The notes beneath the pieces are model-generated. The model worked only from the letters and a program-made list of their open reading frames with translations, searched no databases and had not been told where the DNA came from. A DNA stretch of 64,000 bases from Flaveria trinervia (taxonomy: Eukaryota; Streptophyta; Magnoliopsida; Asterales; Asteraceae), in contig JACCIX010000042.1 of the NCBI GenBank assembly GCA_025506515.1, forward strand, positions 210,951 through 274,950, in the 5' to 3' direction. Below, in pieces: positions 21,348-33,932 of the stretch; within the stretch, counting starts at the first letter, position 1, and each line of letters begins with the position of its first letter. A program made the translations under genes and the position numbers.

Positions 21348-22585
21348 CTAAGAGAATAAATGCGGGTATCTCTCCTTCATATGATCCTCACGTTCCCAAG
21401 TGAACTCAGCTCCACATTTGTTTTCCCAACGAACTTTAACGATAGGTGTGGTAGTTGTTCGGGTCTTCTTCAGGGTACGATCCATAATCTCAACAGGCTT
21501 CTCAACAAAGTGCAATGACTCATCAACTTGAATTTCCTCTAGTGGAACATGCAAGTTTTCATCAGCCAAGCACTTCCTCAGGTTTGAAACATGAAAGACA
21601 GGATGAACTCCGCTAAGTGCAGCAGGTAACTCCAGTTTGTAAGCCACTTTCTCAATTCTTTTCAAAATCTTGAAAGGTCCTACGAAGCGTGGGGCTAACT
21701 TACCCTTCTTCCCAAAACGTACAACACCCTTCCATGGAGAGACTTTAAGAAGAACCATGTCGTCGACTTGAAACTCCAATGGTTTGCGTCTTTTATCGGC
21801 ATAACTCTTTTGGCGACTTCTAGCCACTTCAAGGTTATTTCGAATTTTGGAAACCTTGTCAGTCGTTTCCTGAATAAGTTCCGGACCAGTGATAAGATTT
21901 TCCCCAATGTCAGTCCAACAGATAGGAGAACGACATTTACGACCATACAACGCCTCGAATGGTGCCATCTTAATACTTGAGTGATAACTATTGTTATACG
22001 AAAATTCCGCGAGCGGTAAATGCGTATCCCAATCACCACCAAAATCAAGGACACAAAGACGTAGCAGATCTTCAAGGGTTTGGATTGTTCGTTCGGTTTG
22101 ACCATCGGTTTGAGGATGGTAAGCCGTACTTAAATCCAATTGAGTTCCCAGGAGTTCTTGCACCGAAGACCAGAAGTGCGAAGTGAAACGGGCATCTCGA
22201 TCGGAAATGATGTGTAAGGGCACGCCATGACGACTCACAATTTCATCAATATAGATTCGGGCTAGCCTTGAAACTTTGTACGTATCTCGTATGGGTATGA
22301 AATGTGCTGTCTTGGTCAAACGGTCAACGATGACCCAAATACTATCATGACCACGAGGTGTACGAGGTAACTTGGTTATGAAATCCATGGATATATGTTC
22401 CCATTTCCACATAGGGATTTCGGGTTGCTCAAGTAAACCACTTGGTCGTTGATGTTCGGCTTTGACCCTTGCGCACGTGAGGCACTTGGAAACATAAAAG
22501 TCGCGATATCTTTCTTCATTCCAGGCCACCAATATTGACCACGCAGGTGCATGTACATCTTATCGGAGCCAGGATGAACGGAGTA
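21348..22585 (-). pseudogene. Ty3 integrase-chromodomain, array copy 1
   Basis: Integrase core from [17 protein letters not shown] through the DDE residues (D in [11 protein letters not shown] in [10 protein letters not shown] in QTDGQTERT). Then come the GPY/F-like part ([18 protein letters not shown]) and a C-terminal chromodomain ([21 protein letters not shown]) ending at 21348. The region is open for 394 codons from 22532. Upstream, the zinc-binding segment ([21 protein letters not shown]) is separated by a missing base in a TTTT run near 22500 and by the in-frame TGA at 22586-22588. Both lesions also occur in copy 2. Confidence 0.85.
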
Positions 22586-24474
22586 TCAGGTTTGATGAGC
22601 TTCGTTCATAATAAAGTGCCGAAGGTTGTCGCGATTCGGGATCCAGAGTCGATTCAAGAAATACCACATGCCGTTCGGTTTTGTCTCCAATTGTGACCGT
22701 ACGTTAGTCATCAAATCTTCATCTTTTCCTTCGTCAGTTAGTGCCGCTTGTTGAGCCTCGCGAATGCATAACTCGATGTCACTATCGATCCTTATGTTTT
22801 GGAGCATGATAGTAGCCTCGTTGACATCCACGTGAATCTCGGTATCAAATTCTCCTAACGTATCAAACCATTGCCTTCGATCTCGGATTTCTTGAAGTGA
22901 GACAGTCTTGTTATGGACCTTGCGACTTAGTGCGTCGGCTACAACATTCGCCTTTCCAGGATGATAGCGAATGTCGCAGTCGTAGTCACTAATCAACTCA
23001 ATCCAACGTCTTTGTCTCATGTTGAGATCCTTTTGATTGAACACGTGTTGAAGACTCTTATGATCGGTGTAGACTATGCATTGCGTCCCATATAAGTAGT
23101 GTCGCCAAATCTTCAATGCAAAAACCACCGCACCAAGTTCAAGATCATGCGTTGTGTAGTTAACTTCATGAACCTTCAATTGTCTCGACGCGTATGCTAT
23201 AACTTTGCCTCGTTGCATGAGAACACAACCAAGACCTTGATTAGAAGCATCACAATATACAGTAAAGTCATCGTTTCCATCGGGTAGTGTGAGAATAGGA
23301 GCATTACACAACTTGTGCTTCAATGTCTCGAAAGCCTCTTCTTGCTCGGGTCCCCATTCAAAAAGTCGATTCTTTTGGGTTAGTGCCGTTAATGGTTTAG
23401 CAATCTTCGAGAAATTTTCTATGAACCTACGGTAATACCCCACTAAACCCAGAAAAGAACGAACCTCGGTTGGGGTTGTGGGAACACACCAATTCTTCAC
23501 AGCTTCAATTTTAGCAGGATCCACGTGAATTCCTTGGCTATTCACCACATGCCCTAGGAATTGAACTTCTTCCAACCAAAACTCACACTTGGAAAGCTTG
23601 GCGTATAATTGCTCCTTCTTCAAAAGTCCAAGTACTTGTCGCAAGTGTGTCTCGTGATCGATTTTTGTCTTGGAATAAATAAGGATGTCATCAATAAACA
23701 CTATCACAATTTATCCAAATACAGTTTACATACTCGATTCATGAGATCCATGAACACCGCAGGCGCATTGGTCAGGCCAAATGGCATGACCATAAACTCG
23801 TAGTGTCCATATCGAGTACGGAAAGCGGTCTTTGGAATGTCATCATCATGAACACGTAATTGATGATACCCAGAACGTAGATCGATCTTCGAGAATTGAG
23901 TTGCTCCTTGAAGTTGGTCGAAGAGGTCATCGATTCGAGGAAGAGGGTATCGGTTTTTAATAGTAAGCTTGTTGAGTTCCCGGTAGTCGATGCACATACG
24001 GAATGACCCATCCTTCTTCTTCACAAATAGTACAGGTGCGCCCCACGGTGATGAACTAGGGCGAATAAAACCCTTATCGGTCAACTCTTGCAGTTGACTA
24101 GCGAGCTCTTGCATTTCAGAAGGTGCAAGACGATAAGGCGATTTAGCCACAGGGTTTGCACCAGGGATTAAAGCAATCTTGAACTCAACTTCTCGCACGG
24201 GAGGTAACCCTTTAAGATCTTCGGGAAAAACTTCGGGAAAGTCTCGCACAACAGGAATGTCCTTCAACTCCTTACCCTTGGCTTTCGTATCAACTACATA
24301 TGCCATGAAAGCCATGTAGTTCTTACTTAAGCACTTACGGGCCTTGATACAAGACATGAGTTTGAGTCTTTGGGACGATTTCTCCCCAAAGACCTTCAAA
24401 GTATCTCCAGTCGGTAACGGAATTCGGATACACTTCTCGAAACATAGAATTTCCGCACGGTGTTGGCTAACCAA
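22586..24474 (-). pseudogene. Ty3 reverse transcriptase-RNase H, array copy 1
   Basis: RT copies element RNA into cDNA and RNase H removes the RNA. RT blocks seen include [48 protein letters not shown] and catalytic [11 protein letters not shown]. RNase H follows with [28 protein letters not shown] and [15 protein letters not shown]. One base is missing near 23708 between LYLDK and the FIDD block, splitting the ORF (23704-24474 and 22586-23707). Copy 2 has this base. The ORF ends at the shared TGA (22586-22588) just inside the integrase zinc region. Confidence 0.88.
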
Positions 24475-26051
24475 TCCATACCAATGATAACATCAAAGCT
24501 TCCCAATTGCATAGGAATAAGGTCGACGGAGAACTCGTGTTCGTTAAGGCTCAAGGTGCAGTCGCGTATCACGACATCAACGACAATAGATTTTCCATCG
24601 GCGACCTCGACCGTGAAAGATCTCTCCAGTTTTGCACGCGGTTTAGAAAGTATAGGTTCGAATTCCAAGGACACGAAACTCCTATCGGCACCCAAATCAA
24701 ACAATACAGATGCATAAAGATTATTTACAAGATACGTACCTGTTTGGTAACAACCTATTATTGATATGATAAACATAAATATGATATTTTGCAAGACAAG
24801 AAAAGGACTAGAAGAATTTAACGGCGTACCATTCACCACGTCGTTGTTGGCTTGCGCTTGGTTGGCGTTGATGTTGAAAGCCCTTCCACGAGCCGGTGGC
24901 ACAGTTCCCGCATTGCGAGGACATTGAGGGCGAATATGGCCAGCCTCGCCACAGTTGTAGCAGGTTCGGTTGGTAAGCATGGCAGTGTTATTTGGTGCAC
25001 GAAGACGGGTAGCCACCAAATGACCATACTTTCCACACAGCGAGCAGACTCGGCATGGAATGTTGCTTGAATAATGGTACTTGCACGTGTTACACATAGG
25101 ATGTGGACCAGCATAAACTTTAGCCACGGGAGCTTGATTCGCAACCACCATTTGTTTTTGAGGAGCATTAGGGGCGGTCACAGCGTAGTTGCGTGTCGGG
25201 GTGAACTTACGCTTCTTGTTTTGAGAAGATGACTCGGCCTTTACCTCCTTTGTTGCCTCAGATGTCACCTTTGCTATAGCCTTGGAGCCCTTTGCCGACA
25301 TCGTGCCAGCTCTTATATGATTCTCAGTGAGCTGTGCAATAATAGTAATCGCCTCCTCCAAGGTTGTGGGCCTACTACCCACCACAGCATCTTGAATTTG
25401 AGGTGGCACCCCCTTGATAAATTTTTCAATGTTACGGGGCACGGTGTCCACCATGTGAGGTAGAAGCATACTCAACTCATGATGTCGGGTGGAATAAGCC
25501 AAATGATTCCCACCATCTTGTTTGAGATTCCAGAATTCCTCCTCCAGCTTTTGTAACTCGCTCCTTGGACAAAACTTTTGAATCATAACCTCCTTGAACT
25601 CCTCCCAAGACAAGGCCAAAGCAGCCTCAGTTCCACGATTTCTCTTCGCACTATTCCACCATGTAAGTGCTCGTTGTTGAAGAACACTTGTGGCATAGCG
25701 AACCTTGAACTCGTTGGGGCACTCGCTAACAATGAACGTATTCTCCATACTTTCAAACCACTCGAGAAGTCCAGTGGCTCCTTCTTTTCCACTAAAGCTT
25801 GTGGGTTTGCACGAGTTAAAGTGTTTGAAGGTGCAAGTACGGTTGTTCCCTTGTTGATTGTTCTCATTTTGATTGTTGCTATTATCTCCATTAGCACCAC
25901 TATTGTTCCCATTGATGTTGTTGTTGCTATTAGCCATTAGTGTGCTATTGAGTTCAGCCACCATAGTCGGGAGAACGGCAGCCATTTGTCGTGCAATCAT
26001 GGCAGCCAGCTTACGGTCGGAACTTCCACGCTTTCCATGGTGACGAGACAT
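24463..26051 (-). pseudogene. Ty3 gag-protease, array copy 1
   Basis: The ATG at 26051 gives MSRHHGKRGSSDRKLAA. An Asn-rich stretch follows (about residues 43-75), then a gag core (FKHFNSCKPTSFSGKEGA, LEWFESMENTF, ALTWWNS, PRSELQKLEEEFWNL). A Cys/His segment and a CCHC knuckle CYNCGEAGHIRPQCP come near residue 365. A protease domain (LVNNLYASVLFDLGADRSF to IGMDWLA) starts near residue 450. The protease catalytic triplet, usually D-S-G or D-T-G, reads D-L-G here and in copy 2. A hydrophobic insert (IIFMFIISIIG) between knuckle and protease is unusual. A missing base near 24464 ends the frame after MDWLA. Confidence 0.85.
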
Positions 26052-26713
26052 GCTGGATATACAAAATGAGTTAGTTACAGGAGCGGGGATAACAGAGGAT
26101 AGTAGTTTAACAAAGATAAGCTAAGAGTTTTAAGGTACACGGGATGTTTCCATTTGGTAACGCATTACCATTTGAAAACGTTGACACGTCAAGGTGAATT
26201 GACCCATTTACCTTAGAAACTTGTGTATGTTGACCATAGTTTATCACTCATCCCGGAATTCCCCAGGTAAGCATAACTAGTCCCGTAGGATTTATGCGAT
26301 ATGCTTTCCTTAGCCCGAGGGCCTTTTGCCAGGAAAACCAGGATACAGGTGTCTATGTGTCACACAATATTTCTTAGGTTCATAGAATCAAAACCTTGAT
26401 GAGATTTATACAGATTAGACGTAACGTCTAAAGATCCAAGTCATAACATAAACATAAGATTCCACGTGTCGACGAGAATAAGATTAAGAGAGTTCATGTT
26501 CGGGGGGAGTCAAAGGGTCAAAGTTAAGTTTAGGGAGACAAATAACAATGTTTAGGCAATCCTATGCTAAGGCATCAAATTGCACATAAGAGGCATAGCA
26601 TTATGTAGCATGAAAAGTATATTAGTTACAAGATAGAAATATAATTCTATAAGGTTCATGCATACTATAGCCTAGGTCACCATTTCTAATAACCTAGATC
26701 CCTATAGTTATGG
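26052..26713 (-). other. 5' untranslated leader of internal domain 1
   Basis: About 660 bp between PBS and gag ATG, without coding. It is repeated almost exactly at 33933-34593. It would contain packaging and translation signals; none can be pointed to with confidence. Confidence 0.6.
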
Positions 26714-26725
26714 GCTCTGATACCA
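26714..26725 (-). other. Primer binding site (initiator tRNA-Met) of copy 1
   Basis: On the minus strand TGGTATCAGAGC, complementary to the 3' end of plant initiator tRNA-Met, lies 3 nt from LTR 2. Repeated at 34594-34605 beside LTR 3. Confidence 0.85.
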
Positions 26726-26728
26726 ATC

Positions 26729-29194
26729 TGTCACACCCCAACCTTGACGGCGGAAACGTCGAGGAGTGAGAGTTAAGATCGTTCATAGCCACATAACACT
26801 ATTAATAATCCAAATATATTACACATAAATTTCATTTGTCACATTACAAACATAAGTCTCAAAGGATATAAAAAAACGTAACATAAAATGTAATAATTCA
26901 TCCTATTTTATTTATTAATCTAGGTCCATCCCTAGATGTGCTAGCTTCAATGTGTAGATAATAAAACTTGGGCATTTCCTGAAACATGTAAAAAATAAAG
27001 AGGTCAACAATAATGTTGGTGAGCATCCATAGTTTTAAATACATAGCATATATAAAAGATGGCATTTCAAGTCATAAGTTAGTGAACATTGTGATTAGGG
27101 ATGCCATGAACAATGCAACAATCAAACCTCGACAAAATTTTACAAGTCTCAAATGTTTAAAGTATATACGATCAGTTAAGTGTACTTGGGTCAACCAAAG
27201 CAGGCTTGTCTTGCCCATAGATCTATGACTTACTGGGCTAGCAATAGTTAATGATTGTACATATAGTGCCATAACATGGTAATCACAAAAAGTCCAACTA
27301 ACCACAACTTACACGAGGAACTGCCATAACGTTTACAAGTCTCAAAAATGTGTGCAAGTGTTAAGATAATAGGATAACATGTTCCACCCCAAAATAGTGT
27401 GAAAAAGGTAAAAAGGGGCAAGGAAAACTCACATGACCAAATAATATATATTGATGATTATTAAGAATAATAACAAGCAACGTTCAACGTAGACCTTCAC
27501 AACGCACCTAAAACAAGTATATATTTACAAGGTTACAATTTAGAATAATTAAAGTTTAACGAGGCTAAGGTTTCAATTGGTATTTTGCGGTGTTAAATGA
27601 CGTTGGTTAGAGATATCATATATAAGCTTAATCTAAAAGAAAATGTCATGTATCCAATTTTAAAAACCTTTAAACAATTTGTGAAGGTTAATTATAAAAT
27701 ATATAAATTCTATAATTATCATATTTAATCCTTAATTGTATAGTATTTAAATATATAATTACATGATTTACCAATATTATATAAAGTCTATTCTTATAAA
27801 AATAACTTTGTTAAATTTTTATTTTATAAGAAAATTGTTAAGGTTTTTAAAGTGGTAAATTTGTAGAAAAAATAGTAGGATAGCTTTAAAATAACCGAAG
27901 TTTAAAATCTCTTTTATAATTTTTAGAGAATTTTATATATTTTTTAAAAGGCTGAAAAGCCAAAAACAATTGAATTGGAGGTCGTCGGGTTCGAACCCGG
28001 GACCTCTAATTCGGGATGTAAGTGGGGAACCAGTGAACCAAGGCCTTAGCCGCGGTTTTACTTGGTTCTCTAATCTTAAAAACATCCGTTTTAGAATAGC
28101 CCCAAATTCGTATGAACCCTAGTTTGATTTGAATCGAAATTGAAGGTCAATCGATGATGTTTAAGAGAAAGAACATGGGGCTTTGATTCCCCATGTGATT
28201 ACGCGTATATTATTGTGTTTATTTACCCGATTTATGATGAATTCGAGATGAACACGACGAAGAACAATTCGCGGCCACGTAAACCGGTTTGATGCTCAAA
28301 TGATGATGATAATCAAATTCAATGCACAGATAGTTTCTAATGACCTCGAGGATGAAAAACCCTGTATCAATTTCGAGTTTTGAAGCTTGGAAGATGGGGT
28401 TCGAATGGTAGCAGATTCGCGATGAGGGGGTAATCGTATAGCTCTGTTGTGTGATTTCAGGTGTAATTAGGAGGTGTGGACGATTAATCGTAGTTAGATA
28501 GCCGTTTAGGTTCATTCAATTGAATTATTACAGAGTTTTAATGCCTAAACGGCTATAAGATTAATGGGTTTCGGTTACCCGATCGATTTGGGTTTGTAAC
28601 CGGTGTTTAAACGCGTTTAAAGTGCGCATTCAGGTTCGAATCACGTAAACGAACCGGTTTGGGTCGGTTTGTGTGTGAAAACCGAGTGTTTTGAGGCGTT
28701 TTGACGCTCGCCGGAGCCATAGCCGGCGGTAGCCGGAGGCTTGGCCGGAAAAGCGGGGTTAGGGGGAAATGGTTTGGGTTGTTTTTCAAAAATTACACAA
28801 ATGGTCCCTCAAGTTAAGCATGTTTATTATTTTATGCAAAAACTCCATATTAAGTTTCTAAAATGGCAAAAACACCCCCTCAACTTTATTACTTTAAGTT
28901 TTAACATTTTTAAGTTTAATGATTTTTTTTTATAATTATTATTATTATAGTTATCATTTATTGTTGTTATTATTATTAATATTATTTTTATTATTAACGT
29001 TGATATTATTTTTATTATAACATATTATTTACCATAATTCTTATGTTCAAAACAATAGATAAACTATAATCTTTTATATTAAAGGATTAAGAATAGATCA
29101 CACAACTACCCACAAGTTTCATGAAAAGGATTAATAGTCCCTACAAGAATAAACGAGATTAACTATTAGTTAACCAAAAATACAAGATGTTACA
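26729..29194 (-). repeat. LTR 2, shared middle LTR of the array (2466 bp)
   Basis: It has the same ends as LTR 1 and is almost identical along its length. Differences seen by eye are mostly single-base losses or gains in short runs. The PBS of copy 1 lies to its left and the PPT of copy 2 to its right, so it is used by both units. Confidence 0.9.
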
Positions 29195-29238
29195 GTCTCC
29201 CCAACTTAAAAGAGTTTCGTCCCGAAATTAGAAATAAG

Positions 29239-30470
29239 CTAAGAGAATAAATGCGGGTATCTCTCCTTCATATGATCCTCACGTTCCCAAGTGAACTCAG
29301 CTCCACATTTGTTTTCCCAACGAACTTTAACGATAGGTGTGGTAGTTGTTCGGGTCTTCTTCAGGGTACGATCCATAATCTCAACAGGCTTCTCAACAAA
29401 GTGCAATGACTCATCAACTTGAATTTCCTCTAGTGGAACATGCAAGTTTTCATCAGCCAAGCACTTCCTCAGGTTTGAAACATGAAAGACAGGATGAACT
29501 CCGCTAAGTGCAGCAGGTAACTCCAGTTTGTAAGCCACTTTCCCAATTCTTTTCAAAATCTTGAAAGGTCCTACGAAGCGTGGGGCTAACTTACCCTTCT
29601 TCCAAAACGTACAACACCCTTCCATGGAGAGACTTTAAGAAGAACCATGTCGTCGACTTGAAACTCCAATGGTTTGCGTCTTTTATCGGCATAACTCTTT
29701 TGGCGACTTCTAGCCACTTCAAGGTTATTTCGAATTTTGGAAACTTGTCAGTCGTTTCCTGAATAAGTTCCGGACCAGTGATAAGATTTTCCCCAATGTC
29801 AGTCCAACAGATAGGAGAACGACATTTACGACCATACAACGCCTCGAATGGTGCCATCTTAATACTTGAGTGATAACTATTGTTATACGAAAATTCCGCG
29901 AGCGGTAAATGCGTATCCCAATCACCACCAAAATCAAGGACACAAAGACGTAGCAGATCTTCAAGGGTTTGGATTGTTCGTTCGGTTTGACCATCGGTTT
30001 GAGGATGGTAAGCCGTACTTAAATCCAATTGAGTTCCCAGGAGTTCTTGCACGAAGACCAGAAGTGCGAAGTGAAACGGGCATCTCGATCGGAAATGATG
30101 TGTAAGGGCACGCCATGACGACTCACAATTTCATCAATATAGATTCGGGCTAGCCTTGAAACTTTGTACGTATCTCGTATGGGTATGAAATGTGCTGTCT
30201 TGGTCAAACGGTCAACGATGACCCAAATACTATCATGACCACGAGGTGTACGAGGTAACTTGGTTATGAAATCCATGGATATGTTCCCATTTCCACATAG
30301 GGATTTCGGGTTGCTCAAGTAAACCACTTGGTCGTTGATGTTCGGCTTTGACCCTTGCGCACGTGAGGCACTTGGAAAATAAAAGTCGCGATATCTTTCT
30401 TCATTCCAGGCCACCAATATTGACCACGCAGGTGCATGTACATCTTATCGGAGCCAGGATGAACGGAGTA
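29239..30470 (-). pseudogene. Ty3 integrase-chromodomain, array copy 2
   Basis: Same domains as copy 1: D in [11 protein letters not shown] in ISDRDARF, E in QTDGQTERT, then [12 protein letters not shown] and chromodomain [14 protein letters not shown]. It is broken into three frames: 30019-30417, 29591-30052 and 29239-29625. Missing bases lie near 30378 and 30052, and around 29600 (one A fewer in the CCCAAAACG stretch of copy 1). Also lost are two or three bases near 30282 in the SMDF block. Confidence 0.85.
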
Positions 30471-32197
30471 TCAGGTTTGATGAGCTTCGTTCATAATAAA
30501 GTGCCGAAGGTTGTCGCGATTCGGGATCCAGAGTCGATTCAAGAAATACCACATGCCGTTCGGTTTTGTCTCCAATTGTGACCGTACGTTAGTCATCAAA
30601 TCTTCATCTTTTCTTCGTCAGTTAGTGCCGCTTGTTGAGCCTCGCGAATGCATAACTCGATGTCACTATCGATCCTTATGTTTTGGAGCATGATAGTAGC
30701 CTCGTTGACATCCACGTGAATCTCGGTATCAAATTCTCCTAACGTATCAAACCATTGCCTTCGATCTCGGATTTCTTGAAGTGAGACAGTCTTGTTATGG
30801 ACCTTGCGACTTAGTGCGTCGGCTACAACATTCGCCTTTCCAGGGATAGCGAATGTCGCAGTCGTAGTCACTAATCAACTCAATCCAACGTCTTTGTCTC
30901 ATGTTGAGATCCTTTTGATTGAACACGTGTTGAAGACTCTTATGATCGGTGTAGACTATGCATTGCGTCCCATATAAGTAGTGTCGCCAAATCTTCAATG
31001 CAAAAACCACCGCACCAAGTTCAAGATCATGCGTTGTGTAGTTAACTTCATGAACCTTCAATTGTCTCGACGCGTATGCTATAACTTTGCCTCGTTGCAT
31101 GAGAACACAACCAAGACCTTGATTAGAAACATCACAATATACAGTAAAGTCGTCGTTTCCATCGGGTAGTGTGAGAATAGGAGCATTACACAACTTGTGC
31201 TTCAATGTCTCGAAAGCCTCTTCTTGCTCGGGTCCCCATTCAAAAAGTCGATTCTTTTGGGTTAGTGCCGTTAATGGTTTAGCAATCTTCGAGAAATTTT
31301 CTATGAACCTACGGTAATACCCCACTAAACCAGAAAAGAACGAACCTCGGTTGGGGTTGTGGGAACACACCAATTCTTCACAGCTTCAATTTTAGCAGGA
31401 TCCACGTGAATTCCTTGGCTATTCACCACATGCCCTAGGAATTGAACTTCTTCCAACCAAAACTCACACTTGGAAAGCTTGGCGTATAATTGCTCCTTCT
31501 TCAAAAGTCCAAGTACTTGTCGCAAGTGTGTCTCGTGATCGATTTTTGTCTTGGAATAAATAAGGATGTCATCAATAAACACTATCACAAATTTATCCAA
31601 ATACAGTTTACATACTCGATTCATGAGATCCATGAACACCGCAGGCGCATTGGTCAGGCCAAATGGCATGACCATAAACTCGTAGTGTCCATATCGAGTA
31701 CGGAAAGCGGTCTTTGGAATGTCATCATCATGAACACGTAATTGATGATACCCAGAACGTAGATCGATCTTCGAGAATTGAGTTGCTCCTTGAAGTTGGT
31801 CGAAGAGGTCATCGATTCGAGGAAGAGGGTATCGGTTTTTAATAGTAAGCTTGTTGAGTTCCCGGTAGTCGATGCACATACGGAATGACCCATCCTTCTT
31901 CTTCACAAATAGTACAGGTGCGCCCCACGGTGATGAACTAGGGCGAATAAAACCCTTATCGGTCAACTCTTGCAGTTGACTAGCGAGCTCTTGCATTTCA
32001 GAAGGTGCAAGACGATAAGGCGATTTAGCCACAGGGTTTGCACCAGGGATTAAATCAATCTTGAACTCAACTTCTCGCACGGGAGGTAACCCTTTAAGAT
32101 CTTCGGGAAAAACTTCGGGAAAGTCTCGCACAACAGGAATGTCCTTCAACTCCTTACCCTTGGCTTTCGTATCAACTACATATGCCATGAAAGCCAT
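30471..32197 (-). pseudogene. Ty3 reverse transcriptase-RNase H, array copy 2
   Basis: The RT is uninterrupted through the catalytic [10 protein letters not shown] block (31325-32197). A missing base near 31330 then shifts into the RNase H frame (30795-31373: [23 protein letters not shown]). A further loss near 30845 breaks the [13 protein letters not shown] motif. The last part (30596-30871) ends at a frameshift near 30614, and the in-frame TGA 30471-30473 matches that of copy 1. One substitution changes CDAS to CDVS at the RNase H catalytic Asp neighbourhood. Confidence 0.85.
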
Positions 32198-32658
32198 GTA
32201 GTTTTACTTAAGCACTTACGGGCCTTGATACAAGACATGAGTTTGAGTCTTTGGGACGATTTCTCCCCAAAGACCTTCAAAGTATCTCCAGTCGGTAACG
32301 GAATTCGGATACACTTCTCGAAACATAGAATTTCCGCACGGTGTTTGGCTAACCAATCCATACCAATGATAACATCAAAGCTTCCCAATTGCATAGGAAT
32401 AAGGTCGACGGAGAACTCGTGTTCGTTAAGGCTCAAGGTGCAGTCGCGTATCACGACATCAACGACAATAGATTTTCCATCGGCGACCTCGACCGTGAAA
32501 GATCTCTCCAGTTTTGCACGCGGTTTAGAAAGTATAGGTTCGAATTCCAAGGACACGAAACTCCTATCGGCACCCAAATCAAACAATACAGATGCATAAA
32601 GATTATTTACAAGATACGTACCTGTTTGGTAACAACCTATTATTGATATGATAAACAT
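32176..32658 (-). pseudogene. Ty3 protease and protease-RT junction, array copy 2
   Basis: The open frame covers LVNNLYASVLFDLGADRSF, the flap region and [16 protein letters not shown], continuous where copy 1 is frameshifted. It also has D-L-G at the catalytic triplet. One base is missing near 32205 (TAGTTTTACTT versus TAGTTCTTACTT in copy 1), so the frame ends shortly before RT. Confidence 0.8.
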
Positions 32659-32688
32659 AAATAGGATTTTTGCAAGACAAGAAAAGGA

Positions 32689-33932
32689 CTAGAAGAAATT
32701 TAACGGCGTACCATTCACCACGTCGTTGTTGGCTTGCGCTTGGTTGGCGTTGATGTTGAAAGCCCTTCCACGAGCCGGTGGCACAGTTCCCGCATTGCGA
32801 GGACATTGAGGGCGAATATGGCCAGCCTCGCCACAGTTGTAGCAGGTTCGGTTGGTAAGCATGGCAGTGTTATTTGGTGCACGAAGACGGGTAGCCACCA
32901 AATGACCATACTTTCCACACAGCGAGCAGACTCGGCATGGAATGTTGCTTGAATGATGGTACTTGCACGTGTTACACATAGGATGTGGACCAGCATAAAC
33001 TTTAGCCATGGGAGCTTGATTCGCAACCACCATTTGTTTTTGAGGAGCATTAGGGGCGGTCACAGCGTAGTTGCGTGTCGGGGTGAACTTACGCTTCTTG
33101 TTTTGAGAAGATGACTCGGCCTTTACCTCCTTTGTTGCCTCAGATGTCACCTTTGCTATAGCCTTGGAGCCCTTTGCCGACATCGTGCCAGCTCTTATAT
33201 GATTCTCAGTGAGCTGTGCAGTAATAGTAATCGCCTCCTCCAAGGTTGTGGGCCTACTACCCACCACAGCATCTTGAATTTGAGGTGGCACCCCCTTGAT
33301 AAATTTTTCAATGTTACGGGGCACGGTGTCCACCATGTGAGGTAGAAGCATACTCAACTCATGATGTCGGGTGGAATAAGCCAAATGATTCCCACCATCT
33401 TGTTTGAGATTCCAGAATTCCTCCTCCAGCTTTTGTAACTCGCTCCTTGGACAAAACTTTTGAATCATAACCTCCTTGAACTCCTCCCAAGACAAGGCCA
33501 AAGCAGCCTCAGTTCCACGTTTCTCTTCGCACTATTCCACCATGTAAGTGCTCGTTGTTGAAGAACACTTGTGGCATAGCGAACCTTGAACTCGTTGGGG
33601 CACTCGCTAACAATGAACGTATTCTCCATACTTTCAAACCACTCGAGAAGTCCAGTGGCTCCTTCTTTTCCACTAAAGCTTGTGGGTTTGCACGAGTTAA
33701 AGTGTTTGAAGGTGCAAGTACGGTTGTTCCCTTGTTGATTGTTCTCATTTTGATTGTTGCTATTATCTCCATTAGCACCACTATTGTTCCCATTGATGTT
33801 GTTGTTGCTATTAGCCATTAGTGTGCTATTGAGTTCAGCCACCATAGTCGGGAGAACGGCAGCCATTTGTCGTGCAATCATGGCAGCCAGCTTACGGTCG
33901 GAACTTCCACGCTTTCCATGGTGACGAGACAT
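32689..33932 (-). pseudogene. Ty3 gag, array copy 2
   Basis: Starts MSRHHGKRGSSD at 33932 like copy 1. It carries the Asn-rich segment, gag core, and the CYNCGEAGHIRPQCP knuckle. One base is missing near 33520 (CCACGTTTCTC against CCACGATTTCTC), splitting it into 33465-33932 and 32689-33501. The region between gag and protease (32659-32700) differs by a few bases from copy 1, so the frames end at LNFF. Confidence 0.85.

Larger units (their letters stand above)
21304..26728 (-). mobile_element. Internal domain 1 of the Ty3 array
   Basis: From right to left: PBS (26714-26725), untranslated leader (26052-26713), gag-protease, RT-RNase H, integrase-chromodomain, and the PPT AAGTTGGGGAGAC next to LTR 1. 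It differs from internal domain 2 mainly by single-base indels. Its own lesions are one missing base near 24464 (gag-protease to RT) and one near 23708 (just before the RT FIDD motif). Confidence 0.9.
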
